Below are positions 1-9,364 of a stretch of 56,817 nt of DNA, piece after piece (position 1 is the stretch's first letter; each line of letters begins with the position of its first letter). The DNA is taken from assembly GCF_011603975.1 (NCBI RefSeq), contig NZ_JAANNB010000002.1, positions 1 through 56,817 on the forward strand, read 5' to 3'. A program made the position numbers and the translations under genes. The DNA is from Cellulomonas sp. IC4_254 (GTDB lineage: Bacteria > Actinomycetota > Actinomycetes > Actinomycetales > Cellulomonadaceae). A model generated the notes under the pieces. That model did no database searches. It was not told the origin of the DNA and saw nothing but the letters and a program-made list of their open reading frames with translations.

Positions 1-112
1 GGCGGGGTCCCCGGTCGCGGTGTCGCCGGTGCCCGTGTCGCCGGTGCCGGTGCCGGTGTCGCCGGTGCCCGTGTCGCCCGTCCCGGCACCGGTGTCGCCG
101 CCCGCCGCGGTG
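1..112 (-). repeat. Low-complexity GDTGTG-coding repeat in the LCP tail
   Basis: Short tandem units of about 12-18 nt, coding Gly-Asp-Thr-Gly-(Ala/Thr)-Gly, form the visible 3' end of the LCP gene. The array continues to the window edge, so its full length cannot be seen. Such arrays change copy number easily. Confidence 0.7.
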
Positions 113-1230
113 TCCTGGCTGGTGCCGGACAGCATCGGCTGGTCGGCCGCGACGTTCGCCCAGATCGCGTCGGCCTCGGAGGTCCACACCACCCGGTTCG
201 GGTCGCTCGGCGCTGCGGCGAACGGGATCGTCATGAAGGAGATGTTGTCAGCCGACGCGCCCCGCAGGCTGTAGGCGAGCCCGGCCATGTCGGAGATCGA
301 GCTGAACCCGGAGTCGATCGACAGCGACTCGGTGGCCGAGTCGAGGAACCGGATCAGCTGCGTGATGTCGGTGAGCATGTTCTTGCTCAGCAGCTCGCGC
401 ACGACGGCGGCCAGCAGCTCCTGCTGGCGGCCGAGGCGGTTCGTGTCCGACCCGTCGCCGACGCCGACGCCGGTCCGCGCCCGGGCGAACGCCAGCGCCT
501 GGGTGCCGTCGAGCGTCTGCTGGCCGGCGGTCAGCTGCAGGCCGGCCTTCGGGGCGTCCATGTCGTTGGGGATGCAGATCGGGACGCCGCCGATGGCGTC
601 GACCATCTTGGTGAACCCCGCGAAGTCGACGACGACGAAGTGGTCGATCCGCACGCCGGTGTTCTGCTGCACGGTGTTGACGGTGCAGGCCGCGGCCGAG
701 GCGATGTCACCGCCGTTGTCGGCGCCGATCGAGAACGCGGAGTTGAACATCGCGTTCTTCTGGACCCCGGTGGTCGAGCCGTTGCTCATCGTGCAGGACG
801 GGATCGTGACCAGGGAGTCGCGCGGGATGGAGATGAGCTCCACCCGGGTCCGGTCCGCCGAGATGTGCGCGACGATCGTGGTGTCCGAGCGCATGCCGCC
901 GACGTAGCCGCCGATCGCCTCGTTCTCGCCGTCCCGCTCGTCCGAGCCCATCAGCAGGATGTTGACGTCGCGGCCGCTCGCCGGGTCGTCCGGGTCGGCG
1001 GGGCCGGTGGCGGTCACGGCGGGCTCGGGCAGCGCCTGGATCAGGTCGCTCGCGTCGATCGTGTTGATGTTGCTGTTGAGCTGGACGTACAGCGCCGCCG
1101 CCCCGGAGGCGCCGAAGCACAGCACCGCCACGACGGCCAGGGCGGCGCCGCGCAGGACGCCGTGGCTGCGCCGGGGGCGGCCGTGGCGGACGGCACGCGG
1201 GCGCGGCGGAGCGGCATGGCGGGAGGTCAC
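1..1230 (-). CDS. LytR-CpsA-Psr (LCP) family wall-polymer ligase, 3' end cut by the window
   Basis: LCP proteins transfer undecaprenyl-linked polymers to peptidoglycan outside the cell. From a GTG start the frame stays open for 410 codons to the window edge. A basic cytoplasmic N-terminus is followed by one membrane segment (about residues 24-46). The LCP core then shows NILLMGSDER, RSDTTIV and the hallmark SIPRDS, and later GGVPICIP and ALAFARAR. The last 34 or so visible codons are a Gly/Asp/Thr repeat (GDTGTG units), probably an extended or wall-spanning tail. The GTG start is preferred because a TATGCT -10 box lies 8 nt upstream, fitting a leaderless mRNA; a nearby ATG at 1243 is out of frame. 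It diverges from galE. The role in anchoring the polymer made by this locus is inferred from position. Confidence 0.9.
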   Translation of the reverse strand, partial: MTSRHAAPPRPRAVRHGRPRRSHGVLRGAALAVVAVLCFGASGAAALYVQLNSNINTIDASDLIQALPEPAVTATGPADPDDPASGRDVNILLMGSDERDGENEAIGGYVGGMRSDTTIVAHISADRTRVELISIPRDSLVTIPSCTMSNGSTTGVQKNAMFNSAFSIGADNGGDIASAAACTVNTVQQNTGVRIDHFVVVDFAGFTKMVDAIGGVPICIPNDMDAPKAGLQLTAGQQTLDGTQALAFARARTGVGVGDGSDTNRLGRQQELLAAVVRELLSKNMLTDITQLIRFLDSATESLSIDSGFSSISDMAGLAYSLRGASADNISFMTIPFAAAPSDPNRVVWTSEADAIWANVAADQPMLSGTSQDTAAGGDTGAGTGDTGTGDTGTGTGDTGTGDTATGDPA

Positions 1231-1238
1231 GAGGGACG

Positions 1239-1244
1239 AGCATA
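1239..1244 (-). promoter_or_regulatory. Leaderless -10 box of the LCP gene
   Basis: TATGCT on the minus strand, 8 nt before the GTG start at 1230. No Shine-Dalgarno sequence and no clear -35 box are seen. Confidence 0.5.
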
Positions 1245-1315
1245 GGAGCACACCCGCGCCCGCAGGGGTAACCACGGGGGTGAGCCGGTGGAGGATGTGT
1301 GCAGGTGGGGCTGGT

Positions 1316-1321
1316 TAGGCT
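1316..1321 (+). promoter_or_regulatory. Leaderless -10 box of galE
   Basis: TAGGCT ends 7 nt before the ATG at 1329 and no Shine-Dalgarno sequence is present. Transcription would start at or next to the start codon. Confidence 0.55.
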
Positions 1322-1328
1322 GGCGCGC

Positions 1329-2300
1329 ATGACCGTGCTCGTCACCGGCGGCGCCGGCTACATCGGGGCGCACGTCGTCCGCCTGCTCGTGGGGTCCGGC
1401 CGGGACGTCGTGGTCGTCGACGACCTCTCGTCCGGCACGGCGGAGCGCGTCGGCGGGGCGGAGCTCGTCCGCCTGGACGTCGCGGGCCCGGGTGCCGCGG
1501 AGGCCCTGGGGCGCCTGGTGCGCCGCCGCGGCGTGACCGACGTCGTGCACTTCGCGGCCCGCAAGCGGGTCGACGAGTCGGTGACGGACCCGCTGCGCTA
1601 CTACGCGCAGAACCTCGACGGCCTCGGCGCGGTGCTCGCGGCGGGCGTCGCGGAGGGCGTGCGGTCGGTGGTGTTCTCGTCGTCCGCCGCGGTGTACGGG
1701 GACGTCGCCGGCGGGCTGGTCCGCGAGGACGCCCCCACCGCCCCGGTGAACCCGTACGGGCGGACCAAGCTGGTCGGCGAGTGGATGCTGCGGGACGTGG
1801 CCGCCACGGGCGCGCTGCGCGGGACCGCGCTGCGGTACTTCAACGTCGCCGGCGCGGGCTGGCCGGACCTCGGCGACCCGGCGGTCGCCAACCTGGTGAC
1901 GCGTGTGCTGGACGCGGTCGGGCGGGGCGAGCGGCCGCGGGTGTTCGGCACCGACTTCCCGACCCCCGACGGCTCCGGGGTCCGCGACTACGTGCACGTG
2001 ATGGACCTCGCGCGCGCCCACGTCGCTGCGCTGGACGCGATGGCCGACGACGCCGAGCCGTACCGCTGCCTCAACGTCGGCACCGGGACCGGCACGTCCG
2101 TGCTCCAGGTCGTCGAGGGGCTGGCGGCCGCGATGGGCACGCCGATCGCGACCGAGGTGGTCGGCCGGCGGGCCGGGGACCCGGCCGAGGTGGTGGCGGA
2201 CCCCGCCGCGATCGAGCGGGTGCTCGGCTGGCGCGCGCAGGAGACGCTCGCCAGCACGCTCGCCAGCGCGTGGGACGCCTGGCGGCACGCCCGCCCCTGA
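1329..2300 (+). CDS. galE: UDP-glucose 4-epimerase
   Basis: Predicted to interconvert UDP-glucose and UDP-galactose in the cytoplasm, supplying galactose (and perhaps a precursor of Galf) to the wall polymer. The 323-residue protein is an extended SDR. It has the NAD-binding GGAGYIGAH at the N-terminus, the FSSSAAVYG serine region, the catalytic Tyr-Lys pair in NPYGRTKL, and the RYFNVAGA and VRDYVHVMDLA motifs typical of GalE. The ATG at 1329 fits both the nucleotide-binding motif (residue 7 onward) and the -10 box 7 nt upstream. It faces rmlB across a strong hairpin. The family is clear; activity on the GlcNAc/GalNAc pair cannot be excluded. Confidence 0.93.
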   Translation: MTVLVTGGAGYIGAHVVRLLVGSGRDVVVVDDLSSGTAERVGGAELVRLDVAGPGAAEALGRLVRRRGVTDVVHFAARKRVDESVTDPLRYYAQNLDGLGAVLAAGVAEGVRSVVFSSSAAVYGDVAGGLVREDAPTAPVNPYGRTKLVGEWMLRDVAATGALRGTALRYFNVAGAGWPDLGDPAVANLVTRVLDAVGRGERPRVFGTDFPTPDGSGVRDYVHVMDLARAHVAALDAMADDAEPYRCLNVGTGTGTSVLQVVEGLAAAMGTPIATEVVGRRAGDPAEVVADPAAIERVLGWRAQETLASTLASAWDAWRHARP

Positions 2301-2328
2301 CCCGGAGCGGGCCGCGGCCCCGCAGCAC

Positions 2329-2368
2329 GACGACGCCCCCGCCCGGTGACCCGGACGGGGGCGTCGTC
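2329..2368. terminator. Bidirectional hairpin between galE and rmlB
   Basis: A perfect 13-bp stem (2329-2341 with 2356-2368) encloses a 14-nt loop between two convergent genes. There is no T-tract, as is common in high-G+C actinobacteria. Confidence 0.65.
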
Positions 2369-2374
2369 GGTGCG

Positions 2375-3509
<1,135 letters not shown>

Positions 3510-3546
3510 GCGAGGGTCCGCCGTCGTCCACCACGGGACCTCCGCC

Positions 3547-6399
3547 ATGCCTTCGCGCCTCCTCCTCGCTCTCGCGGTCGCCGCCGCGACCGCCGTCCCG
3601 GCGGGGCTCCCGCCGGCCGCGGCCGCCGCAGCACCCGCCCCGGCCACCGCGGTGGCCGCCGACCCGATCGGGGTGTCGGAGGAGTCGCTGCAGGCGACCC
3701 TCGGGACGCCCGGCGCCGAGCCCGACGCGGCGGAGCCCGCCGTCGGCACGACCGTGCAGGAGGCCACGCTCGTCGTGGCCCCGCAGGCCGACGCCGAGCC
3801 GGTCGCCCCGGACGCCGCGGCCCGCACGGCGCAGGGCGCCGAGCCCGACGCAGCCGAGCCCGACGCCGCCGAGCCCGACGCCGCCGACGCCGCGCCCGCC
3901 CCCGAGGACCTGCCCGCGGTCGACGCCGCGGACGAGCCGGTCGTCGCCGACCTGCTGGACGCCACCGAGCCGGAGCGGGTCGTGACCCCGCCGGTCGACA
4001 CCACCGGCGCCCAGACCGTGGGCGTGACCTGGCCGGCCGGCGCCGAGGCGGCCGACCTGGCGCCGCAGGCCCGCACGCTGTCGGACGGCACCTGGTCCGG
4101 CTGGACCGACCTGGAGGCCTCCGACCTCGCGGCGGACGCCGGCGGGGTCGACGCCGAGCACGAGCTGCGCGGCGGGACCGACGCCCTGTGGATCGGCGAG
4201 GCCGAGGCGGTGCAGCTGTCGTTCGCCGCCACCGCCGAGGGCGGCCCGCAGGACATGACCTTCGTGCAGGTGAGCTCGCCCGAGGAGGAGCCCGCCGTCG
4301 CGGGCGCCCAGGACGACGCCGCGGCGAGCGTCGAGGGTGCCGCGTCCACCGGCGACGCCGTGATCCGCACCGCTGCCGCTGTCGTGCCGGCCGCGGTGGA
4401 CGCGCCGCGGGTGTACTCCCGGGCCGAGTGGGGCGCCCGCGCCCCGTCGTGCACCCCGGACGTGGCGCGCACGCTGCTCGCGGCCGTCGTGCACCACACG
4501 GCCGGCAGCAACTCCTACACGTCGGTCGCCCAGGCGATGCAGCAGATCCGGAACGACCAGGCGTACCACATCACCGGTCGCGGCTGGTGCGACATCGGCT
4601 ACAACTTCCTCGTCGACAAGTGGGGCAACGTGTACGAGGGCCGGGCGAACTCCGGCACCCAGCCCGTGATCGGCGTGCACGCCGGCGGGTTCAACACCTC
4701 GACGGTCGGCATCTCGATGCTCGGCGACTACAGCTCGATCACGCCGTCCGCCGGCACGCAGGAGTCCGTGGCCCGGCTGATCGCCTGGCGGCTGTCGCAG
4801 TACCACCGCGACCCCACGAGCACCGTCGGCTACACCACCCTCGGCGGCGAGAACTCGCGGTACCCCGCGGGCACGTCGCTCGCGCTGCCGGTCGTCGTCG
4901 GCCACCGGGACACCGCGTACACCGCGTGCCCGGGCAACGCCGGCTACGCCGTGCTGGGCGCGATCAAGAACCGGGCCCGCGCGATCATCGGCGCCGGCTT
5001 CGTCAACCCGGCGGCGACCGCCTCGTCCATCGGCATCGGCGGGTCGGTCTCGGTCACCGGCGGCGTCATCACCGGCGCGAACTGGTCGCTGGCGGTCACC
5101 GACACCCGCACCGGCATCATCGTGCAGCGCGTGAACGGCAGCTCCGGCGCCTCCGGCGGCGGCGCGATCGCGACCTGGAACGGCACGTCCTCGGCGGGCA
5201 ACGCCGCGGGACCCGGCACCTACCGGCTGACCCTGACCGGCACGTACGGGGCGACGACGCTCGTGCCCTACACGGCGAACGTCACCGTCACCGGCAGCCA
5301 GAACCCGCCGACCGTGGCGCCGGTGGCGCTCACCGGGGACCTCGGGTTCGTCCCGATGACGCCGACCCGGGTGCTCGACACCCGTCCGTCCGCGGCCTCG
5401 CTCGGCGCGGCCTCCCGCGTGGACGTCAAGGTCGCGGGCGTGTCCGGCATCCCGGCGGATGCCAAGGCCGTCGCGCTGACCGTCACGGCGGTCAACTCCT
5501 CGACGATCACGCACATCCGGGCCTGGCCCGCCGGGCAGACCATGCCCAACGCCTCGGTGCTCAACACCGACCCCGGCCGCACCACGGCGGGCTCGCTCGT
5601 GGTCGGCGTCGGGGGCGAGGGCAAGGTCAGCCTGTGGAACAACCTCGGCAGCACCCACCTCCTGGTGGACGTGACGGGGTACTACACGAGCGCGTCCGGC
5701 ACCGGCTACGAGGCGCTCGGCAGCGCCACCCGCGTGCTCGACACCCGGCAGTCCGGCGGCGCCGTGCAGCCGCGCACCCGACGCACCGTGCAGGTGGCGG
5801 GCACCGGTGGCGTGCCGGCCGACGCGACGGCGGTGGCGGTGAACGTCGTGTCGGTGCGGCCGGGCGGCTACGGCTACGTCGCGGTGGTCCCGAGCGGGGC
5901 CGCCGTGGGCAGCACGTCCACGGTGAACAACCAGCCGGGCCGCGACGTGGCGAACCGCGCCGTGGTCACGCTGACCGGGGGCAAGCTGGACGTGTACGTC
6001 GACGGCGTCGCGCAGCAGGTCGTGGTCGACGTCGTCGGCTGGTACGGCTCGTCCGCGTCGGCCACCTTCACGCCCATCGCCCCGGTGCGGGCGTTCGACA
6101 CCCGCTCGGGTGCGCCGCTGGGCGCGGGGGAGACCCGCTCGCTCAACGTGGCGGGGCTGCCCGCGGGTGCCTCGTCGGTGGCGATGAACCTCACGTCGAC
6201 CAACGCCTCCGCGGCGGCCACGTACCTGACGGTCTGGGGCGCCGGCGCGCGGCCCGGGACGTCGGACCTGAACGCGGGCGCCGGGCGTGACCAGGCCAAC
6301 CAGGTGTACGTCGCCCCGAGCGCCGGGCGGGTCAACGTGTACAACAACCTGGGCACGAGCCACGTGGTCGCGGACGTGTTCGGGTACTTCGCCGACTGA
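3547..6399 (+). CDS. Secreted PGRP-type N-acetylmuramoyl-L-alanine amidase with three C-terminal repeats
   Basis: Predicted to cut the amide bond between muramic acid and the stem peptide. The 950-residue protein starts with a signal peptide (about residues 1-33), then an Ala/Glu/Asp/Pro-rich stretch with repeated AEPDAA units. The PGRP/Amidase_2 domain spans about 286-480. It carries the zinc-ligand set His316/His317 (VVHHTAG), His453 (GHRD) and Cys461 (TACPG). An FlgD-like Ig domain (about 488-590) follows. Three repeats of about 115 residues (596-950) each run from a TRVLDTR-type motif to a VDVxGYY-type motif. The same Ig-plus-three-repeats tail occurs on the SpoIID protein at 15440. The ATG at 3547 is chosen because the signal peptide begins there; an in-frame TTG at 3481 would add 22 unlikely residues. 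Wall binding by the repeats is inferred. Confidence 0.9.
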   Translation: MPSRLLLALAVAAATAVPAGLPPAAAAAAPAPATAVAADPIGVSEESLQATLGTPGAEPDAAEPAVGTTVQEATLVVAPQADAEPVAPDAAARTAQGAEPDAAEPDAAEPDAADAAPAPEDLPAVDAADEPVVADLLDATEPERVVTPPVDTTGAQTVGVTWPAGAEAADLAPQARTLSDGTWSGWTDLEASDLAADAGGVDAEHELRGGTDALWIGEAEAVQLSFAATAEGGPQDMTFVQVSSPEEEPAVAGAQDDAAASVEGAASTGDAVIRTAAAVVPAAVDAPRVYSRAEWGARAPSCTPDVARTLLAAVVHHTAGSNSYTSVAQAMQQIRNDQAYHITGRGWCDIGYNFLVDKWGNVYEGRANSGTQPVIGVHAGGFNTSTVGISMLGDYSSITPSAGTQESVARLIAWRLSQYHRDPTSTVGYTTLGGENSRYPAGTSLALPVVVGHRDTAYTACPGNAGYAVLGAIKNRARAIIGAGFVNPAATASSIGIGGSVSVTGGVITGANWSLAVTDTRTGIIVQRVNGSSGASGGGAIATWNGTSSAGNAAGPGTYRLTLTGTYGATTLVPYTANVTVTGSQNPPTVAPVALTGDLGFVPMTPTRVLDTRPSAASLGAASRVDVKVAGVSGIPADAKAVALTVTAVNSSTITHIRAWPAGQTMPNASVLNTDPGRTTAGSLVVGVGGEGKVSLWNNLGSTHLLVDVTGYYTSASGTGYEALGSATRVLDTRQSGGAVQPRTRRTVQVAGTGGVPADATAVAVNVVSVRPGGYGYVAVVPSGAAVGSTSTVNNQPGRDVANRAVVTLTGGKLDVYVDGVAQQVVVDVVGWYGSSASATFTPIAPVRAFDTRSGAPLGAGETRSLNVAGLPAGASSVAMNLTSTNASAAATYLTVWGAGARPGTSDLNAGAGRDQANQVYVAPSAGRVNVYNNLGTSHVVADVFGYFAD
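5335..6396 (+). repeat. Three tandem ~115-codon repeats in the amidase
   Basis: The units begin near TRVLDTRPS, TRVLDTRQS and VRAFDTRSG. They end near LLVDVTGYY, VVVDVVGWY and VVADVFGYF. They are diverged at the DNA level and conserved in protein pattern, including NASVLN/STVNN/TSDLN in the middle of each unit. Confidence 0.8.
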
Positions 6400-6431
6400 G
6401 CCGGTCCGACGGGGGCGCGGGCGACCGCGGG

Positions 6432-6437
6432 TATGCT
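6432..6437 (+). promoter_or_regulatory. -10 box of the methyltransferase-wzm-wzt-GT4 operon
   Basis: TATGCT about 40 nt before the ATG at 6478, with GGAAG as a possible ribosome site 7 nt before the start. The box sits in the loop of an imperfect inverted repeat (arms near 6404-6419 and 6449-6461). That repeat could terminate the amidase transcript or act as an operator. Confidence 0.45.
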
Positions 6438-6477
6438 GACGCGGCGCTCGCGCCCCCGGACGATCGGAAGTCTTCCC

Positions 6478-7353
6478 ATGTCGCAGTACGACACGACGCT
6501 CGACCTGTCGGTGTCGAACACCAGCCACGCGCAGGTGCTCAGCCTGGTCCCGGCGGGCAGCGACGTGCTCGACGTCGGGTGCGCCACCGGCTACCTCGCC
6601 GAGGCGCTGACCGCGCGCGGCTGCACCGTCAGCGGCGTCGAGTACGACCCCGAGGCCGCCGAGAAGGCGCGCCCGCACCTGCAGCACCTCGTCGTCGGCG
6701 ACCTCAGCACGATGGACGTCGCGGCGGAGTTCGGGGACCGGACGTACGACGTCCTCGTGTTCGCCGACGTCCTGGAGCACGTCGCCGACCCCGCCGACGT
6801 GCTGCGCCGCCTGCTGACGCTGCTGCGCCCGGGCGGCTCGGTCGTCATGTCCATCCCGAACGTCGCGCACGGCTCGCTGCGCCTGGCGCTGCTGCAGGGC
6901 CGCTGGCAGTACACCGAGGTCGGCCTGCTGGACCGGACGCACATCCGGTTCTTCACGCGGCGCTCGGTGCTCGAGCTGCTGGCCGAGACCGGCCTGGCGG
7001 CCGCGGACCTGCGCACCACGTTCCGCGACCCGCTCGACGCGGACGTGGAGATCGACGCGGCCGCGCTGCCACCCGGGGTCGTGGACTGGGTCCGCGCCCA
7101 GGAGGACGCCACCACGTTCCAGTTCGTGCTGCGCGCGGTCCGGGACGACGCCGACGCCGCCCTCAGCCGCGCGGTGGCCGAGCGCGAGTCGCTGCGGTCG
7201 CAGGTCGCGACGCTGCGGGACACCGCGGAGCGCGCCCGCGCCGAGCGCGACGCCGCCGTGGCCTCGCTGCGCGAGGTGCAGGGCACGCTGGGCTGGCGGC
7301 TGCTGCGCGTGCCCCGGTCCCTGTACGGCAAGGTCCGCGGGGGCGCCCGGTGA
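6478..7353 (+). CDS. Class I SAM-dependent methyltransferase with C-terminal coiled coil
   Basis: Predicted sugar or glycan methyltransferase. The 291-residue protein has the SAM-binding glycine motif VLDVGCATGYLAEAL (about residues 23-37), an acidic residue in GVEYD, and the DVLEHVADP motif of the UbiE/Coq3-like class. From about residue 222 a heptad-rich helical segment (many Glu/Arg/Ala) leads to a basic tail ending LYGKVRGGAR. The stop overlaps the wzm start by 4 nt, so the two are probably translationally coupled. Because it is coupled to Wzm/Wzt, a role in capping the glycan chain, as in E. coli O8/O9a, is an attractive inference. Modification of another acceptor remains possible. Confidence 0.85.
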   Translation: MSQYDTTLDLSVSNTSHAQVLSLVPAGSDVLDVGCATGYLAEALTARGCTVSGVEYDPEAAEKARPHLQHLVVGDLSTMDVAAEFGDRTYDVLVFADVLEHVADPADVLRRLLTLLRPGGSVVMSIPNVAHGSLRLALLQGRWQYTEVGLLDRTHIRFFTRRSVLELLAETGLAAADLRTTFRDPLDADVEIDAAALPPGVVDWVRAQEDATTFQFVLRAVRDDADAALSRAVAERESLRSQVATLRDTAERARAERDAAVASLREVQGTLGWRLLRVPRSLYGKVRGGAR

Positions 7354-8186
7354 TCACCATGGTGCGCGAGCTCCGGCAGGCGCCGGAGCTCCTGGCGAAC
7401 CTGACCCGCCGCGAGGTCAAGGGCAAGTACAAGCGGACCGTCCTGGGTCAGCTCTGGTCGCTGGTGAACCCGCTGGCGCAGATGCTCATCTTCACGGCGG
7501 TGTTCTCGTTCGTGCTGCGGGTGCCGATCCCGACGGGCGACCCGTCCGGGCTGCACAACTTCGCCGTCTACCTGCTGTGCGGCCTGCTGCCGTGGGGCTT
7601 CTTCGTCAACGTGCTGAACGGCGGCATGGGCTCGCTGGTCGGCAACGAGAACCTCATCAAGAAGGTCGCGTTCCCGCGGGCGGCGCTGCCGCTGTCCAAC
7701 GCGCTGTCGCTGGTGTTCTCGTGGTCCATCGAGATGGTGGTGCTGCTGATCGCCCTGACGCTGCTCGGTGCCGCGTCGCTGCTGTGGACCCCGGCGGTCG
7801 TCGTCGTGATGGCCCTGCTGTTCCTGTTCGCGTTCGGGGTCTCGCTGATGCTCTCCGTCGCGAACGTGTACTTCCGCGACACCCAGCACTTCGTCGGGAT
7901 CCTGACGCAGGCGTGGTTCTACGCGACGCCGATCGTGTACCCGACGTCGCTGGTGCTGGAGCAGTCCGAGAAGCTCGGCCCGCTGCTGGGCTCGGTGACC
8001 CTGTACGACGTGTACCGGCTGAACCCGATGGAGCGGTTCGTGGAGCTGTTCCGCGCGCCGCTGTACGACAACACCTGGCCGCCGCTCGACTCGACGCTGT
8101 ACTGCGTCGCGTGGGCCGTGGGGTCGGTGCTGCTCGGCGTGTGGGTGTTCAGCCGGCACGAGAAGAAGCTGGCGGAGGCGCTGTGA
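7350..8186 (+). CDS. wzm: ABC-2 type polysaccharide exporter permease (Wzm-like)
   Basis: Membrane half of an ABC exporter that moves a lipid-linked polysaccharide across the membrane. The 278-residue protein opens with the cytoplasmic amphipathic motif LTRREVKGKYKRTVLGQLW typical of Wzm/TagG permeases. About six hydrophobic segments follow, and the YATPIVYP motif is near the C-terminus. The GTG at 7350 overlaps the previous stop (GTGA); an in-frame ATG lies three codons on at 7359. Its end overlaps wzt by 4 nt. Teichoic-acid-type TagG and O-antigen Wzm are the same family, so the exact substrate is not known. Confidence 0.92.
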   Translation: MITMVRELRQAPELLANLTRREVKGKYKRTVLGQLWSLVNPLAQMLIFTAVFSFVLRVPIPTGDPSGLHNFAVYLLCGLLPWGFFVNVLNGGMGSLVGNENLIKKVAFPRAALPLSNALSLVFSWSIEMVVLLIALTLLGAASLLWTPAVVVVMALLFLFAFGVSLMLSVANVYFRDTQHFVGILTQAWFYATPIVYPTSLVLEQSEKLGPLLGSVTLYDVYRLNPMERFVELFRAPLYDNTWPPLDSTLYCVAWAVGSVLLGVWVFSRHEKKLAEAL

Positions 8187-9364
8187 GCGAGGCAGCCGTC
8201 ACGGTGGACTCCGTGACGAAGAAGTTCCGGGTGTACCACGAGCGGAACCAGACGCTGAAGGCCGCGGTCATGCGGCGCCGGCGGTCGGTCTACGAGGACT
8301 TCCTGGCCCTGGACGACGTGGGCTTCGAGATCCCGCAGGGCAGCACGTTCGGCCTGGTGGGGGACAACGGCTCCGGCAAGTCGACCCTGCTCAAGTGCCT
8401 GGCGCGGATCCTGTACCCGGACTCCGGCGACGTGGTCACCCGCGGGCGGGTCGCCGCGCTGCTCGAGGTCGGCTCCGGGTTCCACCCCGAGCTTTCCGGC
8501 CGGGACAACGTCTACCTGAACGGCTCGATCCTCGGGATGAGCCGCGAGGAGATCGACCGCAAGTTCGACGCGATCGTCGACTTCTCCGGCGTCGAGCAGT
8601 TCATCGACCAGCCGGTGAAGAACTACTCCTCCGGCATGTACGTGCGGCTCGGGTTCTCGGTCGCGATCCACGTCGACCCCGAGATCCTGCTGGTCGACGA
8701 GGTGCTCGCCGTGGGCGACGCCGCGTTCCAGGAGAAGTGCACCGAGAAGTTCGTCGAGTTCCGCCGGGACGGCCGCACGGTCGTCGTGGTCAGCCACTCG
8801 ATGCCGTCGCTGCGCAACATGTGCGACAACGTCGCGTGGCTGTCGCACGGCAAGCTGGTCGAGACGGGCGAGGCGAAGCCGATCCTCGAGCGCTACCTCG
8901 ACTCCACCCGCACGGACCAGCGGACCGGCCGGGACGGCGAGGTCCGCTGGGGCTCCGGCGAGGCGCAGATCGACGCCGTCGAGCTGGTCGGCCCGTCCGG
9001 CCCCGCCGCCTCGTTCCGCACCGGTGACGAGGTGACCATCCGGCTCCGGTACACCGCGCGGGAGCGCATCGAGAACCCCGTGTTCGGCCTGGCGCTGGAG
9101 TCGCACGACGGCGTCTACCTGTGGGCGAACAACACCCGGGACCTCGGCCACCGCATCGACGCCATCGAGGGCTCCGGCGTCGTCGAGTGCACCATCCCGC
9201 GGCTCGCGCTGCAGCCGGGCACCTTCCAGGTGATGGCGTCGGTGGTCGACCAGTCCACGACGCACGTCTACGACTACGTGCGCGAGGGCGCGCGGCTGGT
9301 GGTGGACTTCGGCACGCCGGTGGAGTCCGGCGGCTACCTGGCGCTCGACGGGCGCTGGTCGTGA
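8183..9364 (+). CDS. wzt: Polysaccharide ABC transporter ATPase with carbohydrate-binding C-terminal domain (Wzt-like)
   Basis: ATPase partner of the Wzm-like permease. The 393-residue protein has Walker A GDNGSGKST (about residue 60), the ABC signature region YSSGM (about 148) and Walker B EILLVDEVLAVGD (about 170-182). The C-terminal domain of about 140 residues (from roughly 255) is a beta-rich segment like Wzt-C. In E. coli O8/O9a, Wzt-C recognises the modified non-reducing end of the polymer. Plain TagH-type ATPases of about 250 residues would lack or differ in this part. The start GTG overlaps the wzm stop and the stop overlaps the next GTG, giving a tight operon. Recognition of a methylated cap is an inference from the neighbouring methyltransferase. 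Confidence 0.92.
   Translation: MSEAAVTVDSVTKKFRVYHERNQTLKAAVMRRRRSVYEDFLALDDVGFEIPQGSTFGLVGDNGSGKSTLLKCLARILYPDSGDVVTRGRVAALLEVGSGFHPELSGRDNVYLNGSILGMSREEIDRKFDAIVDFSGVEQFIDQPVKNYSSGMYVRLGFSVAIHVDPEILLVDEVLAVGDAAFQEKCTEKFVEFRRDGRTVVVVSHSMPSLRNMCDNVAWLSHGKLVETGEAKPILERYLDSTRTDQRTGRDGEVRWGSGEAQIDAVELVGPSGPAASFRTGDEVTIRLRYTARERIENPVFGLALESHDGVYLWANNTRDLGHRIDAIEGSGVVECTIPRLALQPGTFQVMASVVDQSTTHVYDYVREGARLVVDFGTPVESGGYLALDGRWS

Noticed and set aside
20-274. A short Pro/Val/Ser-repeat open frame at the left edge
   Set aside because: It is the antisense reading of the GDTGTG repeat coding the LCP tail.
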